DNA from: Trichomonas tenax
Taxonomy: Eukaryota; Parabasalia; Trichomonadida; Trichomonadidae
Direction: 5' to 3'
Assembly (NCBI GenBank): GCA_023091735.1
Contig: JALKBU010000706.1
Location: 1 to 27,247 of the forward strand
DNA length: 27,247 bases
Shown: piece by piece, positions 18,303 to 27,247 of the stretch
Layout: each line of letters begins with the position of its first letter
Numbering within the stretch: the stretch's first letter is position 1
The notes under the pieces: model-generated
Databases searched by the model: none
What the model was told of the DNA's origin: nothing
Seen by the model: the letters and a program-made list of their open reading frames with translations, nothing else
Made by a program: the position numbers and the translations under genes

Positions 18303-19064
18303 ATGTTTACTGAATCACAATTCAAGCTTCGAGATTGGAGACAAAAAAGATACATTGCTCCACGAGAAAATGACATAAAAAGCAGACTTATTCGTTCTTA
18401 TACTATGTTTAAGAACAATTTGTTCACATTTTCATGTTTGATTTTAATATATTTAAATGCGCAATTACTTGGAAACTCTATTCTTATTCTAGCAACAAAA
18501 TACTTAAGTTCGAAGCCAGAAAACGTGAGTTATCAACATTTAGTGACTTTTAAGTCTTCTTGGCCAATAAAAATCTGGAATTCCTACATTTTATCGGCTG
18601 TTTTACATACAGTTTGCAATGCAGCAAAGAGGAAAGACCAGAAAATGTTTTTAAGTGATATATTCTCGGTTAGAAAAATTTACTCAATTCAATTTTTCAT
18701 TGCAACTCTATTAACAGATACTATAACTGAATTTCCTATCATACAGGCATACTCACACTTCGGTATCAGCACTTTTACTTCCTTAATTTGGTTTTTAATA
18801 GGATTTTTAGTGAATTGGCTCTTCTCATTCACAAGAATTCTATTTCTCAACCAAAATGTTGAATTGGCAAATGGTTTTATCTGGAGTTTGTTAATTGTGA
18901 CTTCAAATCAATATTTTTTGCAAGTTATAATCACACCATTGATATCACTTGGAGGTTTTATACTCGTATTTATTACCCCTATAACTCTTTCTTACCAAGT
19001 CTTGCTTTTTTATGATTTATTTGGATATCCTAATAATGATAGTATTATATCACAGTCATTATAA
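18303..19064 (+). CDS. Polytopic membrane protein, unknown function
   Basis: A 253-residue protein with a basic, hydrophilic N-terminus (1-37) and about five to six membrane segments (roughly 40-65, 92-107, 126-146, 154-178, 191-212, 214-232). A positively charged loop (CNAAKRKDQK) follows the second segment, and the C-terminus is short and polar. There are no transport, ATP-binding or catalytic motifs that I recognise. It is followed after about 196 bases by a large soluble-looking gene on the same strand. It is probably a real gene because it is long, hydrophobically patterned and ends cleanly, but its family is unknown. Confidence 0.65.
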   Translation: MFTESQFKLRDWRQKRYIAPRENDIKSRLIRSYTMFKNNLFTFSCLILIYLNAQLLGNSILILATKYLSSKPENVSYQHLVTFKSSWPIKIWNSYILSAVLHTVCNAAKRKDQKMFLSDIFSVRKIYSIQFFIATLLTDTITEFPIIQAYSHFGISTFTSLIWFLIGFLVNWLFSFTRILFLNQNVELANGFIWSLLIVTSNQYFLQVIITPLISLGGFILVFITPITLSYQVLLFYDLFGYPNNDSIISQSL

Positions 19065-19260
19065 TTTGTTAGTGTTTGTTTTTATGTTCAGCTTGTTCTT
19101 TTATTCATATTATAAAATAGTATTTTTGATAAAATATATACGAAATCATTAAAGCTTATATTAATCATAGATAGTTGAGCTGTATCCAGTATACCCATAA
19201 TTAAGCGTGAAAAAGATATGAATGACAATAAAGTTATTTCGAAAGTGTCAAAAAAGTTGA
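19065..19260. other. Short intergenic spacer
   Basis: A 196-base AT-rich spacer that must hold the promoter of the next gene. TCAAAAAA lies 13 bases before the start, a poor initiator match. An alternative ATG at 19218 is in another frame and runs only about 22 codons. Confidence 0.4.
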
Positions 19261-21477
19261 ATGGATGGAATCAGCAAGCAAAATGATGAAAATCTTGTTG
19301 ATAACATCTGTGTGAAGTGGTCAAATTCCGAGAGTCACGAAAAAATCGCTTCAAATCCAGAATTAACGAAATTTCCAATTCCATTTTCTTTTGTTTCGAA
19401 AGATGATTACATAAATACATGCGCAAAATGGAGTATTGGGACAATACGTTCTTTTCCAAGAACAATTCTTCCACTTCCAATTAATTTAAATGTAAATTGT
19501 CCACCAAAACCTAATGACATTCAATTCACGCGAAATAAAGTATTAAACAGAAAACACATACAAGAGCTGACAGAGATTTTGATTTCAGGAAGTGAATTTA
19601 ATGAGAAATCAAAATATTTGCCACGATACGAAGATATTTTCATCAACGAAACTCTCAGTAACAAACGTGTTTGGGGAACAACATTAGTTCCACAGATACC
19701 CAAACCAGAGTTCTTTAATACATTCGAAGAATACAACACAGCTCTAAAAGATTGGAAAGATACAGTAAAGAAAATTTTAGATCCGAAAATTGATCTTAAT
19801 CCAACTGAGTTTAAGAATTTACTCGATTTAGAATACAATAAAGAAACAGATCCATCAGTATACAATCCACACTATACTCAGCTTCATCATCATAATAAAT
19901 CTACGCAACAAATTACAATGAATCCTGCTTTAATCAAAGGAATGTTTGACAATTATTCAAACTTCATTAAAACGCCAATTCAATTGAAACCACAAGATTC
20001 AACAGATGAAATCAAACTAGAGAAATTATCATTGGTCGATTTAGTAAAGCTTCTTGAAAAACCAATCACCACAGAGATGGAAAAAAATACCATTATTAAC
20101 TATATAGTTGAAGCAATTAAAATGGGTGATGCTGAGATTTTTACGCAAATTTTCATGTCAGTTCCTATCTTTTGGAAAGTTGTTGCTACTTTTAGATGGT
20201 TGTATAGAACTGATTTCGTTATAAATCCTGTATTTAATGGATTTAATGATATCATTGCCAAAGGAAATGTTATCTCGAATTGTTTACTTTTCCTTTCGAG
20301 ATTCCACTTATCGCAGATATTCACTTTTATTTTAACAGAACACTTTTCTTGCGCTGACACAATCAATCAGTTAAACTTTTCGAAAGAGTTAGTTGACATG
20401 TATTTCAATCAATATGAGACAGACATCAAATCATTTTTCGATAATGGCATTACAAGTGAAAACATTGAAGCAGTGACAATTATTTTGAAGCTGATGCTTT
20501 GGAGTCGAAGGATGAAACCTATAACAAATTTATTTAAAGTACTTGCCAATATCTACAAGATCTCGCCATCTCATTTTAATTCTATATACCATCAAATATT
20601 TATAGATTCCAATTCATTCTTTTATTATTTCGATGCAGTCATTTCAACAAACTTTGATTCCGAGTATTTTATTCAGCCAATCATTCGATTTTCAATAGAT
20701 TTCTTCTGGCTTGCTCGCCCAGATATATTAGAAGATGCTCTGAAGTCACTTCTAAGATCAATCACTCAATGTACCGATTTAATTGTCCAAAAGAATTCTC
20801 TAATTTATGCAGAACTCATTCGTGCAATCTGTAAGTTTGCCAAACGTTACTCCATTCTTAAGCGCTTAGATTCTCAAGAAGCATTCCCAGCAATGCTTGT
20901 TATACTGTACACACTTGGTGTTACACACATTGAGGCAGCAATTAAGTTGGAATTACTTGGAGCAATAGCTGATTTAGCAGTTTTCCCTTCTTCCTCAAAG
21001 ATATTATCAGCAAACAAACATCAATTCGAGATAATCCTTTGCAACTCTATTTTCAGCGAAGATATATCATTTGCAACATGGAAATTCATCACTATTGTAA
21101 TCATAAATCACTTACCTCAATTTAGGCAGCTCTTAAATGAATCAAATATTCCTGAAATATTTGATGAGATCATTTCTGCACCAGTTTCAAGGAAACCAAT
21201 CACCAAATTTTTAATACATATTATCCTTAGCTTTAATGTAACAGCTACTTCTATCCCGCAGGATTTGATGCCTTTCTTGGAGTTATTGAGACCCCTTAAT
21301 TTTGACTTCAAGAGTGATTTTAGAGCTTTTGCTAAGAACAAAACAAAATCAAAGATGAAAGTCATCTACAAGCAGGTTAAGAAGAGGCCAATGTCTAAGA
21401 CTATATTCGCTTTCTTTAAGACTAAGCCAAAAGAGAAGCTTGCTTTTGAAGCAATCCCGCAGATCTTTGGTTTATAA
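19261..21477 (+). CDS. Large mostly helical (possible HEAT/ARM-type) protein, unknown function
   Basis: A 738-residue protein with no signal peptide or clear membrane span. The N-terminal part (1-230) is Asn/Pro-rich with a linker-like character and includes FFNTFEEYNTALKDWKDTVK (about 151-170). From about 250 onward the sequence is a regular run of amphipathic helices with hydrophobic spacing like an alpha-solenoid. The C-terminal 60 residues are very basic (KNKTKSKMKVIYKQVKKRPM). There are no catalytic motifs. I compared it mentally with PP2A B56 subunits and did not find their signature. It is likely a cytoplasmic scaffold or regulatory subunit; this is inference from fold type only. Confidence 0.7.
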   Translation: MDGISKQNDENLVDNICVKWSNSESHEKIASNPELTKFPIPFSFVSKDDYINTCAKWSIGTIRSFPRTILPLPINLNVNCPPKPNDIQFTRNKVLNRKHIQELTEILISGSEFNEKSKYLPRYEDIFINETLSNKRVWGTTLVPQIPKPEFFNTFEEYNTALKDWKDTVKKILDPKIDLNPTEFKNLLDLEYNKETDPSVYNPHYTQLHHHNKSTQQITMNPALIKGMFDNYSNFIKTPIQLKPQDSTDEIKLEKLSLVDLVKLLEKPITTEMEKNTIINYIVEAIKMGDAEIFTQIFMSVPIFWKVVATFRWLYRTDFVINPVFNGFNDIIAKGNVISNCLLFLSRFHLSQIFTFILTEHFSCADTINQLNFSKELVDMYFNQYETDIKSFFDNGITSENIEAVTIILKLMLWSRRMKPITNLFKVLANIYKISPSHFNSIYHQIFIDSNSFFYYFDAVISTNFDSEYFIQPIIRFSIDFFWLARPDILEDALKSLLRSITQCTDLIVQKNSLIYAELIRAICKFAKRYSILKRLDSQEAFPAMLVILYTLGVTHIEAAIKLELLGAIADLAVFPSSSKILSANKHQFEIILCNSIFSEDISFATWKFITIVIINHLPQFRQLLNESNIPEIFDEIISAPVSRKPITKFLIHIILSFNVTATSIPQDLMPFLELLRPLNFDFKSDFRAFAKNKTKSKMKVIYKQVKKRPMSKTIFAFFKTKPKEKLAFEAIPQIFGL

Positions 21478-22588
21478 TTTAGTATTTATCATTTTATATA
21501 ACATTTTTTGTTTGTATAAATATTTCTTTCGTTTAATTATTTTTTATTCAAAGCATTCCTAAGTCTATTATTTGATCAATTTTATACATTAAAATTGAAA
21601 TTGCTCCAATATCAAGAAGAAGTTTCTTCATGCATTGAGATTTGAAATTTCTCCCAAATTAACATCAAAAATATAATATTTCGGCAAAAGCTTCTGTATG
21701 TTTTGTGTGTCAGTATGGATGAGCGAATTGGCAGAAATGTGCCAATTCGCTAAAATCGCAGACTTAATTCGCTGAAAAGTGACATTGTTGTGCCAGTTTT
21801 TTAGGAATTAAATTTGTATCCTAAAATATCACCACACAGATATGCCATTAGCATTTGTGATTGTAATTTCACAATAATAAAGCTAAAATCAGAGGATTTG
21901 ATTTTATTTAAAATTAATCTTGGGTTTTTGAACCTAAAAACGAATGATTTTTAATGCACAATAGTTTATAGTGTCCCTTTTAAGTTATTCATAATAAAAT
22001 GAGTTTTTTTCAAGAGTTTCTCGATAAATCTATGCTTTTTCTTGACTATTTATTATCTAAATGAAATGTCCAATATGAAAATCATATAGCGCATTAGCGA
22101 ATTTAGCGAACCCGTAGCACATTCGCTCCCCTATTCAATTTTGAATAGTTTACGCAAATTCGCATTTATTCATAAGGTTTTTAGCGAATTTTGTCACTTT
22201 TACTCTAATTACACAGGGGTTTATTTAATTATCGAGGGGAAATATGTGATAATATGAGGGTGGGGGAAAATGTTATAAAGGGTATTCGAATAGTTTAAAT
22301 AAATAGGGATTTGAAAATAATAAGAGGATTTTTATTATAGGGGTTCGGTAAAATAATGAGATAGATTTTTATAATTTCCGGGTCAAACGGCATTATAAAG
22401 GGTCCTTGTGTTTCTCCTTCCGCACGATCCTTAAAAATGTTGAGTTCGCGCTCAGCCAAAAAGAGCCTAATTCGCACATCCATAGTGTCAGAAAGTTAGC
22501 AACTGCACATGGATAAAAGTATTGGAAAATGAAGAATAAAAAACTTTTTTTGGAATAATGAAATTCACGAATTTAATGATAAATTATG
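21478..22588. other. Non-coding interval rich in GCGAATT words and hairpins
   Basis: No supportable gene. A perfect 12 bp hairpin lies at 21722-21751, a perfect 8 bp hairpin at 22131-22148, and AAAAGTGACA at 21775-21784 is inverted at 22192-22201. The heptamer GCGAATT or its complement occurs repeatedly. The stretch 22241-22400 is locally G-rich, with TTATAAAGGGT twice (22272 and 22392). Confidence 0.55.
21722..21751. repeat. Perfect 12 bp inverted repeat
   Basis: AGCGAATTGGCA (21722-21733) and TGCCAATTCGCT (21740-21751) pair fully across a six-base loop GAAATG. The same AGCGAATT word recurs around 22096-22110 and 22183. Confidence 0.8.
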
Positions 22589-23041
22589 TCATATTCCTTC
22601 ACAAACAATGTAAATTTCATTATCATCTTCTTCTGGACATCTAAATGGATCATCTGTTGTGCTGAATGATGCCGCGAATAATGGATTATTGTGGCACACA
22701 GGATGATCAAAAAATGAGCTATTGTCTGCAATCACAGTGGATTCTAGGAAATCCACTACAGAATCTTCGCTTTTTGGCTTCTTTTTGTTCTTCTTTTTAA
22801 GCAATACAATAGATATCACAATGATTCCAATATTAACATCAATGCTAACAAATGCTCCAGCAATTAATATTATTTTCTTTTGATTATCTTCATTGGCATC
22901 AACAGGAATGACTTCTTTTCCTTCTTCATTATCTTCTTTGGTTCTTTCTGGAGTAGTTTTTTCATAAATGAAAAATCTTTTTGGATAAGTAAATATGATA
23001 AATTTATGGCCTCTCCTGGATTTGCATTGCGATTCTTCCAT
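22589..23041 (-). pseudogene. Orphan transmembrane-and-tail end of a surface protein
   Basis: The 150-codon frame carries an acidic stalk (PERTKEDNEEGKEVIPVDAN), one hydrophobic segment (about 56-82) bounded by KK and KKKNKKKPK, and an acidic tail with HNNPLF and DDPFRCPEEDDNEIY. This resembles the spans and cytoplasmic tails of trichomonad surface proteins such as the BspA-like and Pmp-like families (recalled, not searched). No ectodomain precedes it: only about 375 bases separate it from the next gene. A second frame at 22870-23079 (FKRITKFEIYFSWKNRNANP) overlaps and may be the old upstream coding sequence joined by a frameshift. I read it as a 5'-truncated remnant, though a small expressed protein is possible. 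Confidence 0.5.
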
Positions 23042-23416
23042 GAAAAATAGATTTCGAATTTAGTAATCCGTTTGAACATGAAATTGATTCAAATTCAATA
23101 GTAAAACCATGAAATTAACAATTTTATTATGATAATATTATGTAATATATCTAACACCATATGATACACTATCTAAAAACTGTTGAATCAATGCGTATGA
23201 CATGAGATTTGATTATAAAAAATAAAAAAACAAGGTTTAATATTCGTTTGATTTTCTCAATCAATAATATGCTTATTCTCTAAACAAGATGTTTACAATA
23301 TAGTATCGATAGCTTAAAATAATTGTATAATGGTTTGGAACATTTTTATTCTTTAGATAGTTCTAAAATCACTTTTTAAGATACGCCAAAATTTTTACAA
23401 AAATCATTTTTTCTCG
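23042..23416. promoter_or_regulatory. Intergenic region upstream of the 840-residue protein gene
   Basis: 375 AT-rich bases. At its right end lies the initiator of the following gene (23404-23413). No other feature was recognised. Confidence 0.4.
23404..23413 (+). promoter_or_regulatory. Initiator (Inr) element
   Basis: TCATTTTTTC begins 13 bases before the ATG at 23417. It agrees closely with the trichomonad initiator consensus and its usual spacing, and it also supports this start codon. The same ten bases occur in every unit of the minisatellite at the left end of the window. Confidence 0.7.
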
Positions 23417-25939
23417 ATGGAGAACTTTTTCAAGTTTTTTCCTCGAACAGACTCCATTGAGGATGTTAATTCCGATCTCATTGGCTTAATTTCTGATAAG
23501 TCTTGGGCCAGAATGCTTAATTCTATCAAAGACGGGGAGGAATTCGGAAAATTTTATCCCAATAACTTCGAAAATATAAAAAGGGACAAAAATAATGTCG
23601 AAATATTGTTTTCTAACTACAGTCCGTCTGATGTTGTCAATTATTTTATCATAGAATCTGATTCTCAGCTTTTTTTGGATTCATTATCGCTCAGTGAACA
23701 AAGTAATCCATTTGCAATTGCATTTTTAGATACTGTACTTCGTAGATCAGCTAAATCTGTGATAAATTTAGATTTACCAAACTTATTATCAAAATCTTCA
23801 GTTGATTCGAATTCACAGATCAAATGCTTATTTCAGCACATATTCGATGTGTACTTTGAATATGACCATGAATTACTAATGCAAATCATAAATCAATTTT
23901 CATCACAAGAAATAATTTCGTTTTTATTTAATAATTATCATTCGGAGCCCTCAAAGTACGATAATCTTCTCAATTTATTATCTAAGTACTACAAAAAGGA
24001 TCCATATGATTCCTTTATACAACAAAATGTTGAAACAATTTTGCTGAGTGACAGTCTTTCAAACATTGAAATATTTCTTGATTTCTTAGAGTTTGCTTCT
24101 ATAAAACAAGTATTGAGCTATGAAGATAAGTTCAGAGACTTAGTAGTTCCACATGCAACCTTTTCCTTAGTGAAATTATTAGTTTCTCGTGCTGAAAGCA
24201 AATCAAAAGAATTCGGAAGTATTCAAGCAGATTTATTACCAAATGGTATTGGCGGAGCATTAAAAAGAAAGTATTCATCACCAATGTTGGATATATCATC
24301 CGATGATATCATATTCTCTCTGGCAGATTCATTTGATAAATCTGGACAAATTCCTGTTGTAATCTATGATATGTATAACAAAAACAAGTTTATTTTTGAC
24401 TCAGTTTTTAAGCCAAAGTTGCTGAAATGTGCAAAAACTCAGAAGACGGTAAATTTGCTATACAAAGAACTTACGAGAATTAATATGGTTGAAGCCGTAA
24501 ATGATTATTCAGATTTAGTTGAATCAATTAAACAAAACCCATTAAATTCAGAAATGAACATCTTAAATGTCTTCAAGCGAGTAATTTCATCAGATCAATC
24601 ATGCGCGCAGGCATGCTATGAGTTTGAGCAAGAAGTTATACAAAAAATACCACCAAAAATAAGGGCAGAACTTGCAAAAACTTATGTTGATATTTTAAAA
24701 ACAGATCCGAACAATGAAACGATAGCAATGCTCGCTCTTCGTTTACCAATTAATCGCCACATGCTTGACTATATGGTTGATGATCCAAATGTTGATGTTA
24801 ACAGGCTGATAACTATTCATAAAGCGGCTTTGCGATCTTCGGAATACATCGTTTTTCGTGGCAAAAACTGCCCACAGAAAGGCGTCTATGTAGATGTTTT
24901 CATAGTTCAGAGACTTCGTTGGCGCTATAGGAGAGGCGATACTTATGATTCTACTTTCTTGGATGAAAGATTTATGAATTTAGCCGATGATGACATAAAT
25001 TTATTCATGAAATGGGAAGTGAATGCTACTCCACCAATTTCAGCTCAATCTTTGAATGGTTTGCAAATCAATACACACGACAAGATTTTAACAGCTTTTA
25101 ATGCATTGATCAAGCTTCCAAATATCAGTGATAGCTCAGTTCGTACTTTCCTTGCAAATGTTAATATCTCTTGTTTAAATGTTGATGAATTGATTTTAGG
25201 TGAAACTCCAAATTTCACTTTTCTTTCGATGACGCCGTTTACATGGGAAAGGAAAGTTATTACACATTCACACATCTGCAAGATTCTGAGACAATCAGAT
25301 ATTCTTATTTCTTCCAATCTTTTATATTTATTAGATCTGCAGAAGCACTTGATGCTTCTTGCACAATTTCCTCATGCGTTTGCTGCTATTTTGTTCCATC
25401 TGCCGCAAATCGGGTTTCCGAATGTTCCAGAGATTATTAGAACTGCCAGATTGATTGTTGACGGAAGCAGTGAAGTCGTGAGGCCACTTCGAAAGAATGT
25501 TAGCTTCGCAGTTGTCAGCGTCATAATTCGTTATAACTGGGACATTGTCGCATTTCTTGACAGTCGATCAGAACCAGAATGGACTGAGCCATGCATTATC
25601 TTCAGCATTTGCGAAGGGAACTTCAACGCTGCGTACAACATCTTGAAGAAGCGCTTAGATTCAGGAGCCGAAGTTCTTAAGCGTAGTGCTCCATATGAAG
25701 ATTTGTTCTTTGGTGTTGGTTCATGGGTTTCTAAGCGCGCTAAGTTTGCAGTTTACTGCGCTCAGCGTCGTGACATTGTTGTTCATCAGCACGTTTGGAT
25801 CGATTTTCTCGAAATGTCTGCCATGGAAGTTTCTAGCGAAGAGTCTCTTCTTCTTCGTTCGTTCATCGTCCAATGCCAAGGTAACCAAACGCAGCGTATT
25901 TCATTCTCACAGATTGTTCCCAGTCCTGGTTATGTCTAG
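23417..25939 (+). CDS. Large helical protein, unknown function
   Basis: An 840-residue soluble-looking protein with no signal peptide. Most of it is predicted by eye to be amphipathic helices, consistent with an alpha-solenoid or scaffold. The N-terminal half is Ser/Asn/Asp-rich. The C-terminal third (about 480-840) is more conserved-looking, with Trp- and Arg-rich stretches (RLRWRYRRGDTYDSTFLDER, about 495-514; EPEWTEPCIIFSICEGNFNA, about 718-737). Base composition becomes less AT-rich toward the 3' end. No catalytic motif is recognised; I considered large transcription-complex subunits (NELF-B like) but found no firm match. A well-placed initiator supports transcription. It ends with a clean TAG and an AT-rich 3' end. 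Confidence 0.75.
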   Translation: MENFFKFFPRTDSIEDVNSDLIGLISDKSWARMLNSIKDGEEFGKFYPNNFENIKRDKNNVEILFSNYSPSDVVNYFIIESDSQLFLDSLSLSEQSNPFAIAFLDTVLRRSAKSVINLDLPNLLSKSSVDSNSQIKCLFQHIFDVYFEYDHELLMQIINQFSSQEIISFLFNNYHSEPSKYDNLLNLLSKYYKKDPYDSFIQQNVETILLSDSLSNIEIFLDFLEFASIKQVLSYEDKFRDLVVPHATFSLVKLLVSRAESKSKEFGSIQADLLPNGIGGALKRKYSSPMLDISSDDIIFSLADSFDKSGQIPVVIYDMYNKNKFIFDSVFKPKLLKCAKTQKTVNLLYKELTRINMVEAVNDYSDLVESIKQNPLNSEMNILNVFKRVISSDQSCAQACYEFEQEVIQKIPPKIRAELAKTYVDILKTDPNNETIAMLALRLPINRHMLDYMVDDPNVDVNRLITIHKAALRSSEYIVFRGKNCPQKGVYVDVFIVQRLRWRYRRGDTYDSTFLDERFMNLADDDINLFMKWEVNATPPISAQSLNGLQINTHDKILTAFNALIKLPNISDSSVRTFLANVNISCLNVDELILGETPNFTFLSMTPFTWERKVITHSHICKILRQSDILISSNLLYLLDLQKHLMLLAQFPHAFAAILFHLPQIGFPNVPEIIRTARLIVDGSSEVVRPLRKNVSFAVVSVIIRYNWDIVAFLDSRSEPEWTEPCIIFSICEGNFNAAYNILKKRLDSGAEVLKRSAPYEDLFFGVGSWVSKRAKFAVYCAQRRDIVVHQHVWIDFLEMSAMEVSSEESLLLRSFIVQCQGNQTQRISFSQIVPSPGYV

Positions 25940-26085
25940 TTTTTATTATATATGTTTGTTTGTATCTTTCTAAAAAAGCGATTGCTGTCGTATATTTGTC
26001 CATTTTATATGAATATCAAAAGTTGTATATGAGAAGTAAATTGAAGCATATTATTTACTATATAACAATTCATTGATAAATGTAA
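25940..26085. other. Spacer before retroelement remnant
   Basis: AT-rich 3' end of the preceding gene, then an abrupt rise in GC content at about 26085 where the retroelement fragment starts. Confidence 0.5.
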
Positions 26086-26310
26086 AGCTCCGTTGGCCTC
26101 CCAGATCTCGTAGTCTATGACTACACCAACGAGCACATCTACATTCTTGAAGTCAATTGCCCATATGGAGGAAGACAACACGGAGGCGACGGAATCACAG
26201 AAGCCTACATCACAAAGAAAGCGAAAAACGAGCAACTCAGAGAATCAGTCGAAGTCATCACACGTTTCAAATGCACAACTCATGCCATAATTGTTTCCTC
26301 ATTAGGCGTT
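26086..26310 (+). pseudogene. Retroelement endonuclease (PD-(D/E)XK, RLE-type) fragment
   Basis: Frame from 26086 reads LPDLVVYDYTNEHIYILEVN then CPYGG, and further on YITKKAKNEQLRES and THAIIVSSLG. It matches the restriction-like endonuclease found at the C-terminus of some non-LTR retroelements (PDIVV.D...IYI.EVSCP...KK.KY..L...VVGALG, recalled). The PD and E(V)N positions of the active site are visible. There is no upstream reverse transcriptase in the same orientation: the frame starts after TAA at 26083-26085. Beyond about 26310 the frame stays open to 26541 only because it runs antisense to the reverse transcriptase fragment. C-ending codons (GAC TAC ACC AAC) differ from the AT-rich neighbours. 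Confidence 0.65.
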
Positions 26311-27068
26311 GTGTCATGTCTTGTTGCGAAGCTGTTCAGTTCGTTTGCTGTTACGATGTGTTCGGAGAGACTTGCGTGTGGAACGAAGCCTTTCTGGTTT
26401 GGATTGAAGATTAGGAAGCGTTGGAGTGTCTTTGCCATGAGCGTTATGAATATCCGGTATCCTGTTGCTGTGATGCTGATTGGTCTCCAGTTTTTCGTGA
26501 TGTTAGTATCGTCCTTTTTGTATCGCATAATCGTCTTTTAGAGAGTCCATGATGTGGGAATGTGCTTGGTTGTGATGATTGCTCGAAATACTCTGGCAAG
26601 AAACCGACTTCCTTTGTTCGGATATACTTTGTAGATGGAGTTGGGAATGCCGTCAAGACCGTGCGCTGACATGTGGTTTTTCGCCTTTATGATCTTCTCT
26701 ATCTATCTTTTGGATGTGAGATAAGTCTCGATTGCATCGTTGAACTCGTCAGTGAATACTTTCTCAAGTTTAAAATCATCAAATAGGAAGTTAGTGTATT
26801 GTGCTGGAGGTGTGGCCCATTGTGGACCGTAGTACTCAACGAAGTTGTCTGAAGTGAGGGCATTCTGGCTCTTTGACTTTAAGGATTTGGTTTCTGAGGC
26901 ATTTGGTTCTGTTCTCTTGATAGTATTGTCTGATGTTCTTGGTGTCTTTCCTTGATGTTGATGTTGGAACATTGAGGCCATCTCTGATGTATTCGATCTT
27001 CTTTTGGAATCACTCTTCTTCATCCATACGGATTGTTGTCTCAATGCGTGCTTGATCAAGTGCTCCAA
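26311..27068 (-). pseudogene. Reverse transcriptase N-terminal fragment, non-LTR type
   Basis: On the minus strand one frame runs from about 27068 to 26311. It first reads TDEFNDAIETYLTSKR, a stop at 26703-26705, then AHGLDGIPNSIYKVYPNKGS (the ka.GpDGIP..iyK motif), RAIITTKHIPTSWTL, a second TAA at about 26538-26540, then YKKDDTNITKNWRPISITAT and NPNQKGFVPHASLSEHIV (RT motifs 1-2). The YxDD catalytic motif and later RT motifs are missing because the fragment ends at the junction near 26310. Upstream sequence (27068 toward 26800) is Ser/Lys/Gln-rich linker. A further frame above 27000 (IKIEDWFGALDQARIETTIR) suggests a frameshift in the old open reading frame. It is dead by two nonsense codons and truncation. 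Confidence 0.75.
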
Positions 27069-27247
27069 ACCAATCTTCGATTTTTATTGAATCGATCTGT
27101 CTGCAAAGAAGTTAGTAATGAGATGTTCGCATAACCCACGACTACGCCGTGGCTTCTGCTAACATCTTTTTATATATATTTACGACAGAGTTAGTTTTAC
27201 AAGTTAGGGTCCCCCATATAGAAAATAAATTTTTGAATTTCTTATAA
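27069..27247. other. Upstream remnant of the retroelement or flank
   Basis: The minus-strand continuation reads partly in another frame (IKIEDWFGALDQARIE, about 27050-27100) and probably belongs to the same retroelement. A short hairpin with CCACG/CGTGG arms sits at 27136-27152. The last 90 bases are AT-rich and featureless. Confidence 0.4.

Noticed and set aside
19261..21477. PP2A B56-type regulatory subunit
   Set aside because: Helical repeats are similar in style, but the conserved B56 segments were not found, so the family was not assigned.
27136..27152. Short hairpin CCACG/CGTGG near the right edge
   Set aside because: Only a five-base stem; expected by chance at this scale.

Overview
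The window looks like nuclear DNA of a trichomonad (Parabasalia; Trichomonas or Tritrichomonas type). It is AT-rich, and its genes are long, single-exon and closely packed on both strands. Several have an initiator-like element (TCATTCTT, TCATTTTTTC) within about 15 bases of the start codon, which is the usual trichomonad core promoter. The protein set also fits: ankyrin repeats, a two-repeat Myb, a GAF-PDE cyclic nucleotide phosphodiesterase, coiled-coil proteins, and surface proteins with one membrane span and a basic tail. I cannot decide the species from the sequence. No intron with the trichomonad GTAYGT...ACTAACACACAG consensus was noticed.

Layout. 1-1252: the decayed end of an ankyrin-repeat gene, broken up by about 23 copies of a 37-38 bp minisatellite and repeated as a larger unit of about 380-420 bp. 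1798-4358 (minus): a long coiled-coil gene, now a pseudogene with six internal nonsense codons that all lie in one frame. 4400-5254 (minus): a formate/nitrite-family transporter whose pore histidine appears to be arginine. 5268-7827: gene-poor, holding a 1.34 kb terminal-inverted-repeat element flanked by TA. 7828-8106: a short orphan reading frame. 8107-10032: gene-poor, with a tRNA-Gln-like relic (minus strand) and a strong hairpin. 10033-10638: a Myb protein. 11343-12266 (minus): a type I membrane protein. 12593-16060: a 1155-residue phosphodiesterase with GAF domains. 16676-17695 (minus): a DHHC-family acyltransferase homologue that reads DHIC and has lost its zinc ligands. 18303-19064: a polytopic membrane protein. 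19261-21477: a large helical protein of unknown role. 21478-22588: gene-poor, with hairpins and many GCGAATT words. 22589-23041 (minus): an orphan C-terminal tail of a surface protein. 23417-25939: a second large helical protein of unknown role. 26086-27068: fragments of a retroelement, with a PD-(D/E)XK endonuclease on the plus strand joined head-on to a reverse transcriptase on the minus strand.

The intact genes do not form an obvious pathway. The PDE, the transporter and the acyltransferase homologue are separate housekeeping or signalling functions, each probably with its own promoter. The accessory interest lies in the decayed and repetitive parts: a tandem array in which every unit resembles an initiator followed by ATG, a pseudogene broken almost only by Gln-to-stop changes, a possible mariner-like element, and an inverted retroelement remnant.
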